A stretch of 64,000 bases of DNA from assembly GCA_027487675.1 (NCBI GenBank), contig JAIYDD010000144.1, forward strand, positions 1-64,000. Reading direction: 5' to 3'. Below are positions 33,622-42,563 of this stretch, one piece after another. A program made the translations under genes and the position numbers. The stretch comes from Acetobacteraceae bacterium. Lineage in GTDB: Bacteria > Pseudomonadota > Alphaproteobacteria > Acetobacterales > Acetobacteraceae. Below the pieces are notes generated by a model. It was not told the origin of the DNA. It worked only from the letters and a program-made list of their open reading frames with translations, and made no database searches. Every line of letters begins with the position of its first letter. Position 1 is the stretch's first letter.

Positions 33622-34617
33622 TCAGATGCGCGAGACGTCCATCACCTGGGGCGCGAAGATGTCCGCTGCCGTCAGCCTGCGCGAGGACAGTCCCTGTTCG
33701 TGGGAGTAGCGCGTGATCGTCTCGATCTCGTGCGCGCTTTCCTTGACGCCGTAGCGCCAGTAGTCGGCGCCCATCAGCCCGATCGTCTCCAGCGCCTCCG
33801 CCTCCACCCAGGGCAGCGTGACGTTCAGCGCGGTGAGGTTGCGCACCTCGTCCAGCGCGATGTTCTTCGCTTCCAGGAACGCCTTGTAGACGCTGGTCGC
33901 GAGCCAGGGCTCGCGCTCCAGCAGCGTCTTGCGGATGCCGATCAGGTGCATGATGGGGAAGAGCTTCGTCTTCTCCCAATACGCCCGCTCCACCTGGCGG
34001 TAGTTCGGCCACAGCCGGCCGATGTTCGGCGCGCCCTTCACGAAGCAGGATGGCGCGCGCGCGGTGAACAGCGCATCCAGCTCGCCGGCCACGAACATCT
34101 CGACAAGCGTCCGGTCCGCCGGGATCGGCGCCAGGTCGAGCCCCGGGATCGGCTTGATCGGCGTGCGCTCGTCGCGGCCCGGCTGTTCCTGCCCGCCGGT
34201 GCGCCAGATGATCTCCTCGGGCTTCACGCCGTACTCGTCCTGCAGCATGCCGCGCATCCAGACCGGCGCCGTCATCTGGTATTCCGGCAGCCCGATCCGC
34301 TTGCCGCGCAGATCCTCGGGCCCTTTGATTCCGCGGTCGGTGCGGATGTAGATGCCGTTGTGGCGGAAGACGCGGGAGACGAAGGCGGGGATGCCGACAT
34401 ACTGGCAGTCGCCGCGCGCCGTCTGGATCATGGTCGAGGAGAAGGACAGCTCCGTGACGTCGAACTCCGCACTGCGGAAGGCGCGGAAGAACACCTCCTC
34501 CGCCGCCATCGGCAGGAAGGTCACGTCGCAACCCTCGATGCCGACACGGCCATCCTTGATGGCGGCGACGCGGTCGTAGTCGCCGCAGGCGACGGTGATG
34601 GACAGGCGTTTCGGCAT
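33622..34617 (-). CDS. 4,5-dihydroxyphthalate decarboxylase-like protein (PBP2 fold)
   Basis: Protein of 331 aa in the family annotated as 4,5-dihydroxyphthalate decarboxylase, which has a periplasmic-binding-protein type 2 fold and no signal peptide here. Family segments are ITVACGDYDRVAAIKDGRV at the N-terminus, EFDVTELSFSS near residue 51, GIPAFVSRVFRHNGIYIRTD near 75, KRIGLPEYQMTAPVWMRGML near 105, and PIMHLIGIRKTLLE near 222. It directly abuts the molybdenum-hydroxylase large-subunit stop, so it is in the same operon. A paralogue is at 49667-50653. Decarboxylation of a hydroxylated aromatic acid is possible, but many members are untested and may only bind ligand. Confidence 0.78.
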   Translation of the reverse strand: MPKRLSITVACGDYDRVAAIKDGRVGIEGCDVTFLPMAAEEVFFRAFRSAEFDVTELSFSSTMIQTARGDCQYVGIPAFVSRVFRHNGIYIRTDRGIKGPEDLRGKRIGLPEYQMTAPVWMRGMLQDEYGVKPEEIIWRTGGQEQPGRDERTPIKPIPGLDLAPIPADRTLVEMFVAGELDALFTARAPSCFVKGAPNIGRLWPNYRQVERAYWEKTKLFPIMHLIGIRKTLLEREPWLATSVYKAFLEAKNIALDEVRNLTALNVTLPWVEAEALETIGLMGADYWRYGVKESAHEIETITRYSHEQGLSSRRLTAADIFAPQVMDVSRI

Positions 34618-36981
34618 TCAGCCCTCGGGGGTTCCTGGTTGCGTGCGGATGATGCGCAGCAGCTGCTCGGCGCGCACCGGGATCGCGTGGATCCAGGCGC
34701 CGTGGGGCCGCAGCGCATCGTTGATCGCGGAGAGCAGGACCGGGATCGCCCCGATCGTGCCGCCTTCCGCCATGCCCTTGACCCCGCCCTTGGTGTCGAG
34801 CGCCGGCGTCTCGATGTGTTCCATCGCGATGTCGGGCACGTCGAGCGCGGTCGGCAAGGTGTAGTCCAGCAGCGTCGTCGTGAGCAGCTGGCCGTGCTCG
34901 TCATGCACCAGGCGCTCCATCAGCGCGGGGCCGAGCCCCTGCACGACGGCGCCATGCACCTGCCCATCGACGATCATCGGGTTCACCACGCGCCCGCAAT
35001 CATGCACGATGGAATAGCGCTCGACCTTCACGCGGCCCGTGGCCTTCTCGATCGAGACCTCGGCCACGTGCACCGCCGCCGAGACGGAGCTGAAGGGCTG
35101 GTCCCAGTATTCCGTGGTGTCGAGCCCGAAGCTCTCGCCGGGCGGCACGCCCTTCGGGCGCATCGCATAGGCGGTGCGCGCGACTTCCTCGATCGTCACG
35201 GACAGGCCCGTGCCAACGACCTCCGCGCGCCCGTCGCGCAGCACAATGTCGGCCTCGTCCGCCTCCAGAAGATGGCCGGCGATGCGCTTCATCTTCTTCG
35301 CGATGACCTCCGCCGCCGTGATCACCGCGCCGCCCGCGGCCACCACGGACCGGCTGGCGAAGGTGCCGGACCCGAAGGGCGAGACCGCCGTGTCGCCCTC
35401 CAGCACCGTGATGTGAGCGGGCGGGATGCCGAGATGCTCGGCCGCCATCTGCGCGAAGGTCGTCAGGTGCCCCTGCCCCTGCGTGGTCTGGCTCACGGCG
35501 AGCGTCGCCCGCCCGCTCGGCTCCATCTTCAGCCGCGCGGCCTCGATCCCCGGGATGCGCAGCAGCCCGCGCGCGCGGTAGCGCGTGCTGCCCTGGCCGG
35601 TCTGCTCGGTCACGCAGGCGATGCCGATACCGCGGATCTTGTCCGGATCAGCATCGCGTCGAAGGACGAAGTCCTCCCACTCCGAAAGTGCCAGCGCCTT
35701 CGTCAGCGTCCGGTGGTGGCTGGCGATGTCGTAGCGGATGCCGCTGGCGTTCACGAAGGGGAAGTCGGCGGTGTCGAGCAGGTTGCGCCGCCGGATCTCC
35801 TCCCGCGTCAGGCCGAGCGCGGCCGCGGCGCGGTCCATCATGCCCTCGAACGCCATGAAGGCGATCGGCGCCGCCACGCCGCGATAGGGGCCCGACGGCG
35901 TGGTGTGCGTCGCCACCGCGCGCGTGCGGAAGGCGTAGTGGCGGAAGCGATAGGGGCCGGGAAAGGTGCGCGGCCCGCCGCCCGCCTCGATGCTGCTGCC
36001 GAAGGGGATCCCGCCATAGGCGCCGGCATTGGCCAGCACGTCGATGCGGATCGCGGCCAGCACGCCATCCGCATCCATCGCCATCTCCACGCCGAAGCGC
36101 ATGTCGCGGGCATGCGAGCTGGAGAGGAAGTCGTCCTGCCGGTCGCCCGCCCACTTTACCGGACGCCCGAGCAGCCGCGCCGCCGCGATCGCCAGGATCT
36201 CCTCGGGATAGACGGAGGCCTTCACGCCGAAGCCGCCGCCGACATCGGGGGCGATGACGCGCACCGCCGTGTCCGCCAGCCCCAGCACCTCGCACAGCAT
36301 GTTGCGCACCAGATGCGGCACCTGGGTCGAAGACCAAAGCACCGTCTCGTCCAGCCCGGGGTCGTGCCGCGCGAGGCAGCCCCGCGGCTCCAGCGACACG
36401 GTCGCGACGCGCGAGCCGACGAAGGTCTCGCGGAACACATGCGGCGCGGCGGCGAAGGCGGCGTCGAAGCCCTCCGTCGTGACCTGGTTGCGGAACAGCA
36501 CATTGTCCGGCGCCTCGCGATGCACGGACCCCGCGCCCTCCGCCAATGCCTGCTCGAGCGTGACGATGGCGGGCAACGGCTCGTAGTCCACCGCGACAAG
36601 TTCCGCCGCATCCTCGGCGGCATAGGCATCCTCGGCCAGCACGATCGCCACGCAATCGCCGACGAAACGGACCAGGTCGCGGCACAGCAGGGGGCGTTCC
36701 GTCACGGCGAAGCCCGGCAGCGGCAGGTCGGGCCGCAGCGGCGGCAGCTGCGGCAAGTCGGCCGCGGTCAGCACCAGCGCGCCGGGGATGTCCCGCACCC
36801 CGGACGCATCGATGCCCAGGATGCGCGCATGCGCGTGCGGGCTGCGCAGGAACACCGCATGCAACGTGCCGGGCGGCACCTCGATGTCGTCCAGGAAGCG
36901 CGCCTCGCCGCGCAGAAGGCGCGGATCCTCCTTGCGCGGCAGGCGGGCGCCGAAGGGGCCGGCGGGCGCGGGACCGTCCAT
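34618..36981 (-). CDS. molybdenum hydroxylase large subunit (xanthine dehydrogenase / CoxL family)
   Basis: Molybdopterin-cytosine-dinucleotide-type catalytic subunit (787 aa), which hydroxylates aromatic or heterocyclic carbons with water oxygen. Conserved parts are RKEDPRLLRGEARFLDD near residue 17, APDVGGGFGVKASVYPEE near 250, HTTPSGPYRGVAAP near 365, GTFASRSVVAAGGA and the GVKGMAEGGTIGA loop near 745 with the catalytic glutamate. The active-site loop differs from true CO dehydrogenases (no AYRCSFR), so CO is not the substrate. It overlaps the 2Fe-2S subunit by one base. The longer frame upstream is not coding. Fused to an Ssu-type importer operon, it probably acts on the imported compound. 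Confidence 0.92.
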   Translation of the reverse strand: MDGPAPAGPFGARLPRKEDPRLLRGEARFLDDIEVPPGTLHAVFLRSPHAHARILGIDASGVRDIPGALVLTAADLPQLPPLRPDLPLPGFAVTERPLLCRDLVRFVGDCVAIVLAEDAYAAEDAAELVAVDYEPLPAIVTLEQALAEGAGSVHREAPDNVLFRNQVTTEGFDAAFAAAPHVFRETFVGSRVATVSLEPRGCLARHDPGLDETVLWSSTQVPHLVRNMLCEVLGLADTAVRVIAPDVGGGFGVKASVYPEEILAIAAARLLGRPVKWAGDRQDDFLSSSHARDMRFGVEMAMDADGVLAAIRIDVLANAGAYGGIPFGSSIEAGGGPRTFPGPYRFRHYAFRTRAVATHTTPSGPYRGVAAPIAFMAFEGMMDRAAAALGLTREEIRRRNLLDTADFPFVNASGIRYDIASHHRTLTKALALSEWEDFVLRRDADPDKIRGIGIACVTEQTGQGSTRYRARGLLRIPGIEAARLKMEPSGRATLAVSQTTQGQGHLTTFAQMAAEHLGIPPAHITVLEGDTAVSPFGSGTFASRSVVAAGGAVITAAEVIAKKMKRIAGHLLEADEADIVLRDGRAEVVGTGLSVTIEEVARTAYAMRPKGVPPGESFGLDTTEYWDQPFSSVSAAVHVAEVSIEKATGRVKVERYSIVHDCGRVVNPMIVDGQVHGAVVQGLGPALMERLVHDEHGQLLTTTLLDYTLPTALDVPDIAMEHIETPALDTKGGVKGMAEGGTIGAIPVLLSAINDALRPHGAWIHAIPVRAEQLLRIIRTQPGTPEG

Positions 36982-37457
36982 CAGCCCGCCCTCATCAGCT
37001 CGGCCGCGCGGCGCACGGCTTTGACGATGTTCACATAGCCGGTGCAGCGGCAGATGTTGCCGTGCAATGCCTCGCGGATCTCCGTCTCGGAGGGATCGGG
37101 GTTCTCGCGCAGCAGCTCGATCGTGCTGGCCAGGAAGCCCGGCGTGCAGAAGCCGCATTGCAGCGCGTGCAGCTCGTGGAAGGCCTGTTGCACCGGATGC
37201 AGCCCGCCCGGCGGCGCCAGCCCCTCCACGGTCGTGATCGAGGCACCGTCCGCCTGCACCGCCAGCATCAGGCAGCTGCGCATCGTCGCGCCATCCACCA
37301 GCACGGTGCAGGCGCCGCAGACGCCATGGCCGCAGCCGACATGCGTGCCAGTCAGGCGCAGCTCGTGGCGCAGGAAATCCGCCAGCAGCAGCCGATCGGG
37401 CACGCGTCGCGTGCGCGAACTGCCATTGACGGTGACGGTGATCTCGACGGTGCTCAT
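36981..37457 (-). CDS. molybdenum hydroxylase 2Fe-2S subunit
   Basis: Small electron-transfer subunit (158 aa) with two [2Fe-2S] clusters. The plant-ferredoxin-type cluster uses C42, C47, C50 and C62 (GCGHGVCGACTVLVDG). The helical-domain cluster uses C101, C104, C136 and C138 (QCGFCTPG and ICRCTGY). All eight ligands are present. ATG at 37457 overlaps the FAD-subunit stop, and its own stop overlaps the large-subunit start. It carries electrons from the Mo centre to the FAD subunit. Confidence 0.94.
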   Translation of the reverse strand: MSTVEITVTVNGSSRTRRVPDRLLLADFLRHELRLTGTHVGCGHGVCGACTVLVDGATMRSCLMLAVQADGASITTVEGLAPPGGLHPVQQAFHELHALQCGFCTPGFLASTIELLRENPDPSETEIREALHGNICRCTGYVNIVKAVRRAAELMRAG

Positions 37458-38329
37458 GCCGCCGCACGCTCCGCGCCGGCCGCGCGCAGGATGGCGCGCT
37501 CCGCCAGGCCTTCCAGCACCGCGCGGCGATGCGCGGCAGAGGCGACCAGGTCCGAAGGCGGCTCGCATTCCGCCAGCGCCGCGCGCACCGCGTCGCGCAC
37601 CAGCCCGGGTTCCGCCCGGCGGCCGCGCAGCGCGCCCTCCACCGCGTCGAGGCGCAGCGGAAGGCCGCCCGCGCCGATGGCGGCCACGCGCAAGGCTGCG
37701 ATGCCGCCATCCGGCGCCGGCGTGAGCGCCACGGCGATGCCGGCCATGGCGAGGTCCGCCTGGCGGACGCCCACTTCCTCGAAGGCGCAGCGCGTGCCGG
37801 GCGGCAGCACCGGAATGCGGATCTCCGTCACCATCTCCTCCGGCTCGGCCGCCGTCACCAGCGCGTCGCGGAAGAAATCGCGCGCCGCCATCTCGCGCGA
37901 CCCGCCGCGGCGCGCCAGCACCACCCGCGCATCCAGGCAGAGCGCCACGCAGCAGGCTTCCGAGCTGGGATCCGCATGCGCGATGCTGCCGCCGATGGTG
38001 CCGCGGTTGCGCACCGCCCGCGGGCCCGCCCAGTGCAGGGCCTCGGCCAACAGCGGCGCCGCCTGCGCCACCGCCGGCGCGCGCTGCACCGCGATCTGCC
38101 GCGCCATGGCGCCCAGCCGCAACACGCCGCCTTCGACAGCGATGTCGTCCAAGCCCGCGCAGCGATTGAGGTCCACCAGCACCGCCGGCCGCGCCATGCG
38201 CATCACCAGCAGCGCCATCAGGCTCTGCCCGCCGGCCAGCACGCGCACGCTGTCCGCATGCTCGGCCAGCATGTCGCAGGCCTCCTCGATGCTGCGCGGC
38301 GCCAGGTGGCGGAAGGGCGGCGGCTTCAT
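37454..38329 (-). CDS. molybdenum hydroxylase FAD subunit
   Basis: FAD-binding medium subunit (291 aa), CoxM/XdhB-like. The two FAD loops are clear: VRVLAGGQSLMALL near residue 30 and RNRGTIGGSIAHADPSSE near 108. The C-terminal CO_deh_flav_C domain follows. ATG at 38329 overlaps the permease stop (ATGA). Importer and enzyme genes are therefore translationally coupled, which is good evidence that the hydroxylase acts on the transported compound. Confidence 0.92.
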   Translation of the reverse strand: MKPPPFRHLAPRSIEEACDMLAEHADSVRVLAGGQSLMALLVMRMARPAVLVDLNRCAGLDDIAVEGGVLRLGAMARQIAVQRAPAVAQAAPLLAEALHWAGPRAVRNRGTIGGSIAHADPSSEACCVALCLDARVVLARRGGSREMAARDFFRDALVTAAEPEEMVTEIRIPVLPPGTRCAFEEVGVRQADLAMAGIAVALTPAPDGGIAALRVAAIGAGGLPLRLDAVEGALRGRRAEPGLVRDAVRAALAECEPPSDLVASAAHRRAVLEGLAERAILRAAGAERAAA

Positions 38330-39120
38330 GCCTCCGCCCCCCGCACGCGCCGCCTCGGCTCGCCCCGCCGCCAGGGCATGATGCGGTGCTCCACCGCCTC
38401 CACCGCCGCGATCAGCACCACGCCGAGCACGGCCAGGATGGCGAGCGCGGCGAAGACGCGCGGCGTATCGAAGGACCCCTGCGCCGCCAGTATCACATGC
38501 CCGAGCCCGCGCTGCGAGGAGACGAACTCGCCGACGATCGCGCCGACCAGCGCCAGCGACATCGCCACCTTGAACCCGGCGAAGACCGAAGGCAGCGCCG
38601 CCGGCAGCTTGACCCGCCACAGGATGCGCAGCCGCGACCCGCGCAGCGCCGTCGCCAGATCGAGCACGTCCCGCGGCGCCGACCGCAGGCCGAGCGCCGC
38701 ATCGATCACGACCGCGAAGACCGCGATCAGGAAGGCGATGGCCAGCTTCGGCTCCGCCCCCGTGCCGAACCAGATCACCAGCAGCGGCGCGACCGCCACC
38801 TTCGGCACGCTGTTCAGCGCCACGAAGAGCGGGAACAGCAGCCGTTCCAGCAGCCGGCTTTCCGTGATCGCGATGGCGAAGAGCAGGCCCAGCACCGCGG
38901 CCGCGATGAAGCCGCCCAGCGCGATCAGCGTGGTGTACAGCGCCTGTTCCGCGTACCAGCCGGGAAAGTCCGCGATCTCCGCCACCACCGCACGCGGCGA
39001 AGGCACCAGATAGGCCGGCACGCCGAAGCCGCTGGTCGCCGCTTCCCAGGCCAGCACGAAGCCCGCCGCCCCGGCCAGCGGCAGCCACCAGCCGGACGAT
39101 GCCCCAGGCTCAGGCGTCAC
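38326..39120 (-). CDS. ABC transporter permease, SsuC/TauC type
   Basis: Inner-membrane permease (264 aa) of the nitrate/sulfonate/taurine importer family. Six hydrophobic segments are visible. The coupling loop ATALRGSRLRILWRVKLPAA and VGEFVSSQRGLGHVIL near the C-terminal third are diagnostic. The start is GTG at 39120, overlapping the ATPase gene by 11 bases, with a GGGG-containing site before it. The substrate is not inferable from this gene alone. Confidence 0.9.
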   Translation of the reverse strand: MTPEPGASSGWWLPLAGAAGFVLAWEAATSGFGVPAYLVPSPRAVVAEIADFPGWYAEQALYTTLIALGGFIAAAVLGLLFAIAITESRLLERLLFPLFVALNSVPKVAVAPLLVIWFGTGAEPKLAIAFLIAVFAVVIDAALGLRSAPRDVLDLATALRGSRLRILWRVKLPAALPSVFAGFKVAMSLALVGAIVGEFVSSQRGLGHVILAAQGSFDTPRVFAALAILAVLGVVLIAAVEAVEHRIMPWRRGEPRRRVRGAEA

Positions 39121-39901
39121 GGATCAGCCCCATCGCCTCGAAATTGCCGCGCATGCGGCGCGCCAGCGCCGCGAATTCCGGCGTCTCCTTCACCGCCAGC
39201 CGGCGGTGGCGCGGCAGATCGAGCGCCACGTCGTCCACGATCCGCCCCGGCCGCGGGGAGAAGACGGCGACGCGGGTGGAGAGGAACAGCGCCTCCGGTA
39301 TGGAATGCGTCACGAACACCACGGTCATGCCCCGCTCGCGCCAAATCCTGTGCAGGTCGATGTTCAGCTGGTCGCGCGTCAGCGCATCCAGCGCGCCGAA
39401 GGGCTCGTCCATCAGCAGCAGCGGCGGGTCGAGCAGCAGGGCGCGGCAGATCGCCACCCGCTGCCGCATGCCGCCCGACAGCGCCGCCGGCCAGGCATGC
39501 AGGAATTCGCCCAGCCCCACCATGTGCAGCAGCTCCTTCGCCTTGGGGCGAAGCGCCGCACGGCGCAGACCGGCGAATTCCGCCGGCAGCAGCACGTTGT
39601 CCAGCACGTCGAGCCATTCGAGCAGCGCATCGCGCTGCAAGACGAGGCCGAGTTCCTTCGGCGGATCTGTCACGCGCTGCCCGCCGACCGTCAGGACGCC
39701 CTCGGTCGTATGGTCCAGGCCGACCAGGCAGCGCAGGAAGGTGGACTTCCCGCAGCCCGAGGGCCCGAGCAGGCTGACGAACTCGCCGCGCCCGATCTCG
39801 AGCGACAGCCGGTCCAGCGCCAGCACGTCGCCGAAGCGCTTGGTGACGCCCTCGGCGACGATCAGCGGCGGGACCAGCCGGGCTTCGGGCGCAGCGAGCA
39901 A
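39110..39901 (-). CDS. ABC transporter ATP-binding protein, SsuB/TauB type
   Basis: Cytoplasmic ATPase (263 aa). Walker A GPSGCGKST, Q-loop GLVLQRDALLEW, signature LSGGMRQRVAICRAL, Walker B LLLMDEPFGALD and switch THSIPEALFLS are intact. The only fitting start is TTG at 39901, as there is no ATG before the beta strand LIVAEGVTKRFG. It sits between the binding-protein and permease genes. Confidence 0.92.
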   Translation of the reverse strand: MLAAPEARLVPPLIVAEGVTKRFGDVLALDRLSLEIGRGEFVSLLGPSGCGKSTFLRCLVGLDHTTEGVLTVGGQRVTDPPKELGLVLQRDALLEWLDVLDNVLLPAEFAGLRRAALRPKAKELLHMVGLGEFLHAWPAALSGGMRQRVAICRALLLDPPLLLMDEPFGALDALTRDQLNIDLHRIWRERGMTVVFVTHSIPEALFLSTRVAVFSPRPGRIVDDVALDLPRHRRLAVKETPEFAALARRMRGNFEAMGLIRDA

Positions 39902-39907
39902 GACGGC

Positions 39908-40942
39908 TCAGCCCACGCGGCCCGCAGCGACGGAGGCGATCAGCGCCGGGTCGAGCATGTCGTTGGTGTAGTAGGCCTCCGGCGCCTCGGCGCGCTCGAT
40001 CTGGCCGGCCTGGACCAGGTTGCGCACCGCCTCCGCCCAGTCCGCCTGGGCCATCACGCCGATCGGCTGACCGCGCGTCGCCTCCGTCTGCATGAAGCCG
40101 CGCAGGCTGTCGATCTGCTCGCGCAGCACGGCGGGGTTGAGCCTGGCCTGCGGGCGGGCTGAGACCATCGCCTGCACCGCCTCGTTCTCGTTGCCCGCGA
40201 GGATGTAGGCCCAGGCGCCGGCGGTGACGCTGGCCAGCCGGCGCAGCACCGTCGGCTTCTCGCGGATCGTGCGCTCGGCGGCCACCATGCCGAAGCTCGG
40301 GAAGGTCAGGCCGAGATCGGCGAAGCGGATCGCGCTGGCCGGCCGCTGCGGCCGCACCGTCGCCGTCAGAAAGGGGACGGAGGAGAAGACGCCATCCGCG
40401 CGGCCGCTCACGAACATGCCGGTCTTCGCCGCGGCATCCACCGACAGCAGTTCCACATCCGCGCGCGTCAGGTTGCCGGCGGCCAGGAAGCGGTCCAGGA
40501 ACGGTGTCTCCAGCGAGCCCGGCGTGAAGGCCAGCCGCTTGCCGCGGAGGTCCTGCACCCGGTTCAGGCCCGAATTCTCCGGCACCATCAGCCCGATGTC
40601 GTTCTGCCGGGCGAAGCTGGCGATGGCGCGGATCGGGATGCCGCGGCCGCGCGCGATCATCATCGGCGCCAGCGCCGCATGGCCCGCATCGAACTGCCCG
40701 TTGCCCACGATCTGCACCGTGGCGACGGAGCCGTTGCCGTCCTCGGTCGTCACGTCGAGGCCCTGCGCACGGTACCAGCCCTTGGCGATCGCCAGGTGGA
40801 AGGGCGACTGCGACCCCCAGGGCGTCCAGTCGAGCCGCACCGCGACGCGCTCCGGCGCCTGCGCGTGCAGGCGCAGCACCGGTGCCGCCGCAAGCGCGCC
40901 GCCCAGCAGCAGCGCCTGGCGTCGTGTCGTGGTCAATCGCAT
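39908..40942 (-). CDS. ABC transporter substrate-binding protein, SsuA/NMT1 type
   Basis: Periplasmic binding protein (344 aa) of the SsuA/TauA/NMT1 family. The signal region is LTTTRRQALLLGGALAAAPV, with a Tat-like RRQ. It is followed by VAVRLDWTPWGSQSPFHLAI (the family start), GNGQFDAGHAALAPMMIARG and KRLAFTPGSLETPF. I prefer ATG at 40942 to GTG at 40945, because GGGAGG lies 7 bases before the ATG. Members bind aromatic or aliphatic sulfonates, thiamine precursors or phthalate-like acids. The coupled hydroxylase suggests an aromatic or heterocyclic ligand. Confidence 0.9.
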   Translation of the reverse strand: MRLTTTRRQALLLGGALAAAPVLRLHAQAPERVAVRLDWTPWGSQSPFHLAIAKGWYRAQGLDVTTEDGNGSVATVQIVGNGQFDAGHAALAPMMIARGRGIPIRAIASFARQNDIGLMVPENSGLNRVQDLRGKRLAFTPGSLETPFLDRFLAAGNLTRADVELLSVDAAAKTGMFVSGRADGVFSSVPFLTATVRPQRPASAIRFADLGLTFPSFGMVAAERTIREKPTVLRRLASVTAGAWAYILAGNENEAVQAMVSARPQARLNPAVLREQIDSLRGFMQTEATRGQPIGVMAQADWAEAVRNLVQAGQIERAEAPEAYYTNDMLDPALIASVAAGRVG

Positions 40943-41039
40943 CACGAGCCCTCCCCGTCATGCGCGGCGCGGTGCCGCGCGGTTGCCTTCGCCAAGCTGG
41001 TTGCAGGAAGCGCGCCTCGCGGCGCGGCGGGCCGCGCCC

Positions 41040-42428
41040 TCACGCTGCGAAACCCGGCCAGCACGGCGGCGGACAGACCTGTTCGAAGGCCGCGGCGGCA
41101 GCCAGCAGCCGGGCCTCCTGCCCCCAACCTGCCACCAGCTGGACGCCGATGGGTACGCCGAGCCGCGACATCGCTGCCGGCATCGCGATTGCCGGATGTC
41201 CCGTGAGGTCGAACAGCGACAGGGGCGCCGTCCATTCCGTGCGCAACGCGCCCACCGCTTCGCCATCCACCACCAGCGGCCCGAGCGGATCCTGCTCCGC
41301 CGGGACATCGACCGCCGCGCAGCATGGCGTGAGGATGAAGTCGACGCCGCGCGTGAACTCCGCCTGCACCGCGCGGAACAGCGCCGTGCGCCGCACCAGA
41401 GCGCGCTGAAGATCGAGCGCGGACCAGCGCAGCGCTTCATCCACCCCACGCGCCAGCGCGGGCGGCAGCGCGGCGCGCTGTTCCGCTGTCTGCGCACCGA
41501 ACCGCGCAGCCCAGTTCGACTGCTGCAGAACGCGCCAGGCCGCGTCCGGATTGTCCACTGCGCAGTGCCGCTCCTCGACCCGCGCGCCGAGCGAGCCGAG
41601 CAAGGCCGCCGCCGCGCGCGTCGCGCTGGCGACCTCGGCCGACACCGCGCGATTGCCCGTGGTCATCCAGACCAGCACGCGCGCGCCCGCAACCGAAGGT
41701 GCAGGCACCGGCCCCATCGGCGCATGCGCGAGGCTGTGCGGGTCCGCCGGATGCGGCCCCGCCACCACGGAGAGCGCCAGCGCGACATCGCGGACAGTGG
41801 CGGCCAGCAGCCCGAGATGGATGAAGTTCGCGAAGCCCTCCGGCACGCCAGGATGCGGGATGCGGCCGAGCGTCGGCTTCAATCCGAAGACGCCGGCGAA
41901 GGCCGCCGGCAATCGCGTCGAGCAGCCGGCATCCGTCGCGAGCGCGATCGGCGCGATGCCCGTGACCACGGCGACGCCCGCGCCCGCGGATGAACCCCCG
42001 CAGGTGATCGCCTCGTTCCAAGGGTTGCGGGTAAGCCCTGTCAACGTCGAATGGCCGAGCGGCGTGGACGCGAAATCGCTGGTCGTCGTCTTGCCCAGGA
42101 TGCAGGCGCCGGCGGCGCGCAGCCGCGCGACCGCAACGGCGTCGTCGATGGCCGGCCGGGCCTCCGCGAGAGACGCGGAGCCCCAACGCGTCGGCAGCCC
42201 TGCGACGTCCAGGATGTCCTTGACCGTCACCGGCACGCCGGCCAACGGCCCATCGCCGCCACGCGCCTCTCGGTCGAGGACGGCGAGTGGGCCGTAGCGC
42301 CGCTGGATCGCCTCGGCCTGGATCAGCGCCGCGCGTCGCGTCGCCTCGGCGTCGCGCGCACCGGCGCGATGGGCGGCAGCCAGCGCTCCGCCATCGGCCA
42401 GACGCGTCAACTCCGACATCCCGGCCAT
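41040..42428 (-). CDS. amidase-signature family amidase
   Basis: Cytoplasmic amidase (462 aa) that hydrolyses C-N amide bonds with a Ser-cisSer-Lys triad. Counting from ATG 42428, the lysine is K70 (PVTVKDILD), the GGSS loop gives S146/S147 (TCGGSSAGAG), and the nucleophile is S170 in ATDAGCSTRLPA, where most members read GGS. I chose ATG 42428 because AGAGG lies 5 bases upstream; GTG 42443 and ATG 42419 are possible. It is followed on the same strand by the Ssu-type importer and the molybdenum hydroxylase, 97 bases away. It may release ammonia from an aromatic amide such as nicotinamide-like compounds, which is inference. Confidence 0.87.
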   Translation of the reverse strand: MAGMSELTRLADGGALAAAHRAGARDAEATRRAALIQAEAIQRRYGPLAVLDREARGGDGPLAGVPVTVKDILDVAGLPTRWGSASLAEARPAIDDAVAVARLRAAGACILGKTTTSDFASTPLGHSTLTGLTRNPWNEAITCGGSSAGAGVAVVTGIAPIALATDAGCSTRLPAAFAGVFGLKPTLGRIPHPGVPEGFANFIHLGLLAATVRDVALALSVVAGPHPADPHSLAHAPMGPVPAPSVAGARVLVWMTTGNRAVSAEVASATRAAAALLGSLGARVEERHCAVDNPDAAWRVLQQSNWAARFGAQTAEQRAALPPALARGVDEALRWSALDLQRALVRRTALFRAVQAEFTRGVDFILTPCCAAVDVPAEQDPLGPLVVDGEAVGALRTEWTAPLSLFDLTGHPAIAMPAAMSRLGVPIGVQLVAGWGQEARLLAAAAAFEQVCPPPCWPGFAA

Positions 42429-42460
42429 TCCCGCCTCTGCCACGCCCCCGGCAAGTTGCG

Positions 42461-42481
42461 GGGTATGCTGACAAAACCGCT
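42461..42481. promoter_or_regulatory. shared 21-base motif, copy 1 (candidate operator)
   Basis: GGGTATGCTGA followed by CAAAACCGCT, in the 135-base region between the divergent amidase and MarR genes. A closely similar stretch (17 of 21 bases, the first 11 identical) lies at 46236-46256 before the ABM-GST operon. Its proximity to a marR gene makes an operator plausible. It also lies within an imperfect dyad (GGGGTATGC and GCTATGCCCC). Confidence 0.35.
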
Positions 42482-42563
42482 ATGCCCCCGTCAACCGTCT
42501 TCGGATTTGCGGATCGGCGCGGAGCGGATATCCTGCATCCCGTTCCGACAGGCATGGGGGATC

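Noticed and set aside
33616-37038. 1140-codon open frame on the plus strand
   Set aside because: Antisense to the decarboxylase-like and molybdenum hydroxylase genes, with no recognisable motifs.
36982-37710. Extended start for the molybdenum hydroxylase large subunit
   Set aside because: The extra residues overlap the 2Fe-2S subunit in another frame and have no family match. ATG 36981 overlaps the upstream stop as in sister genes.
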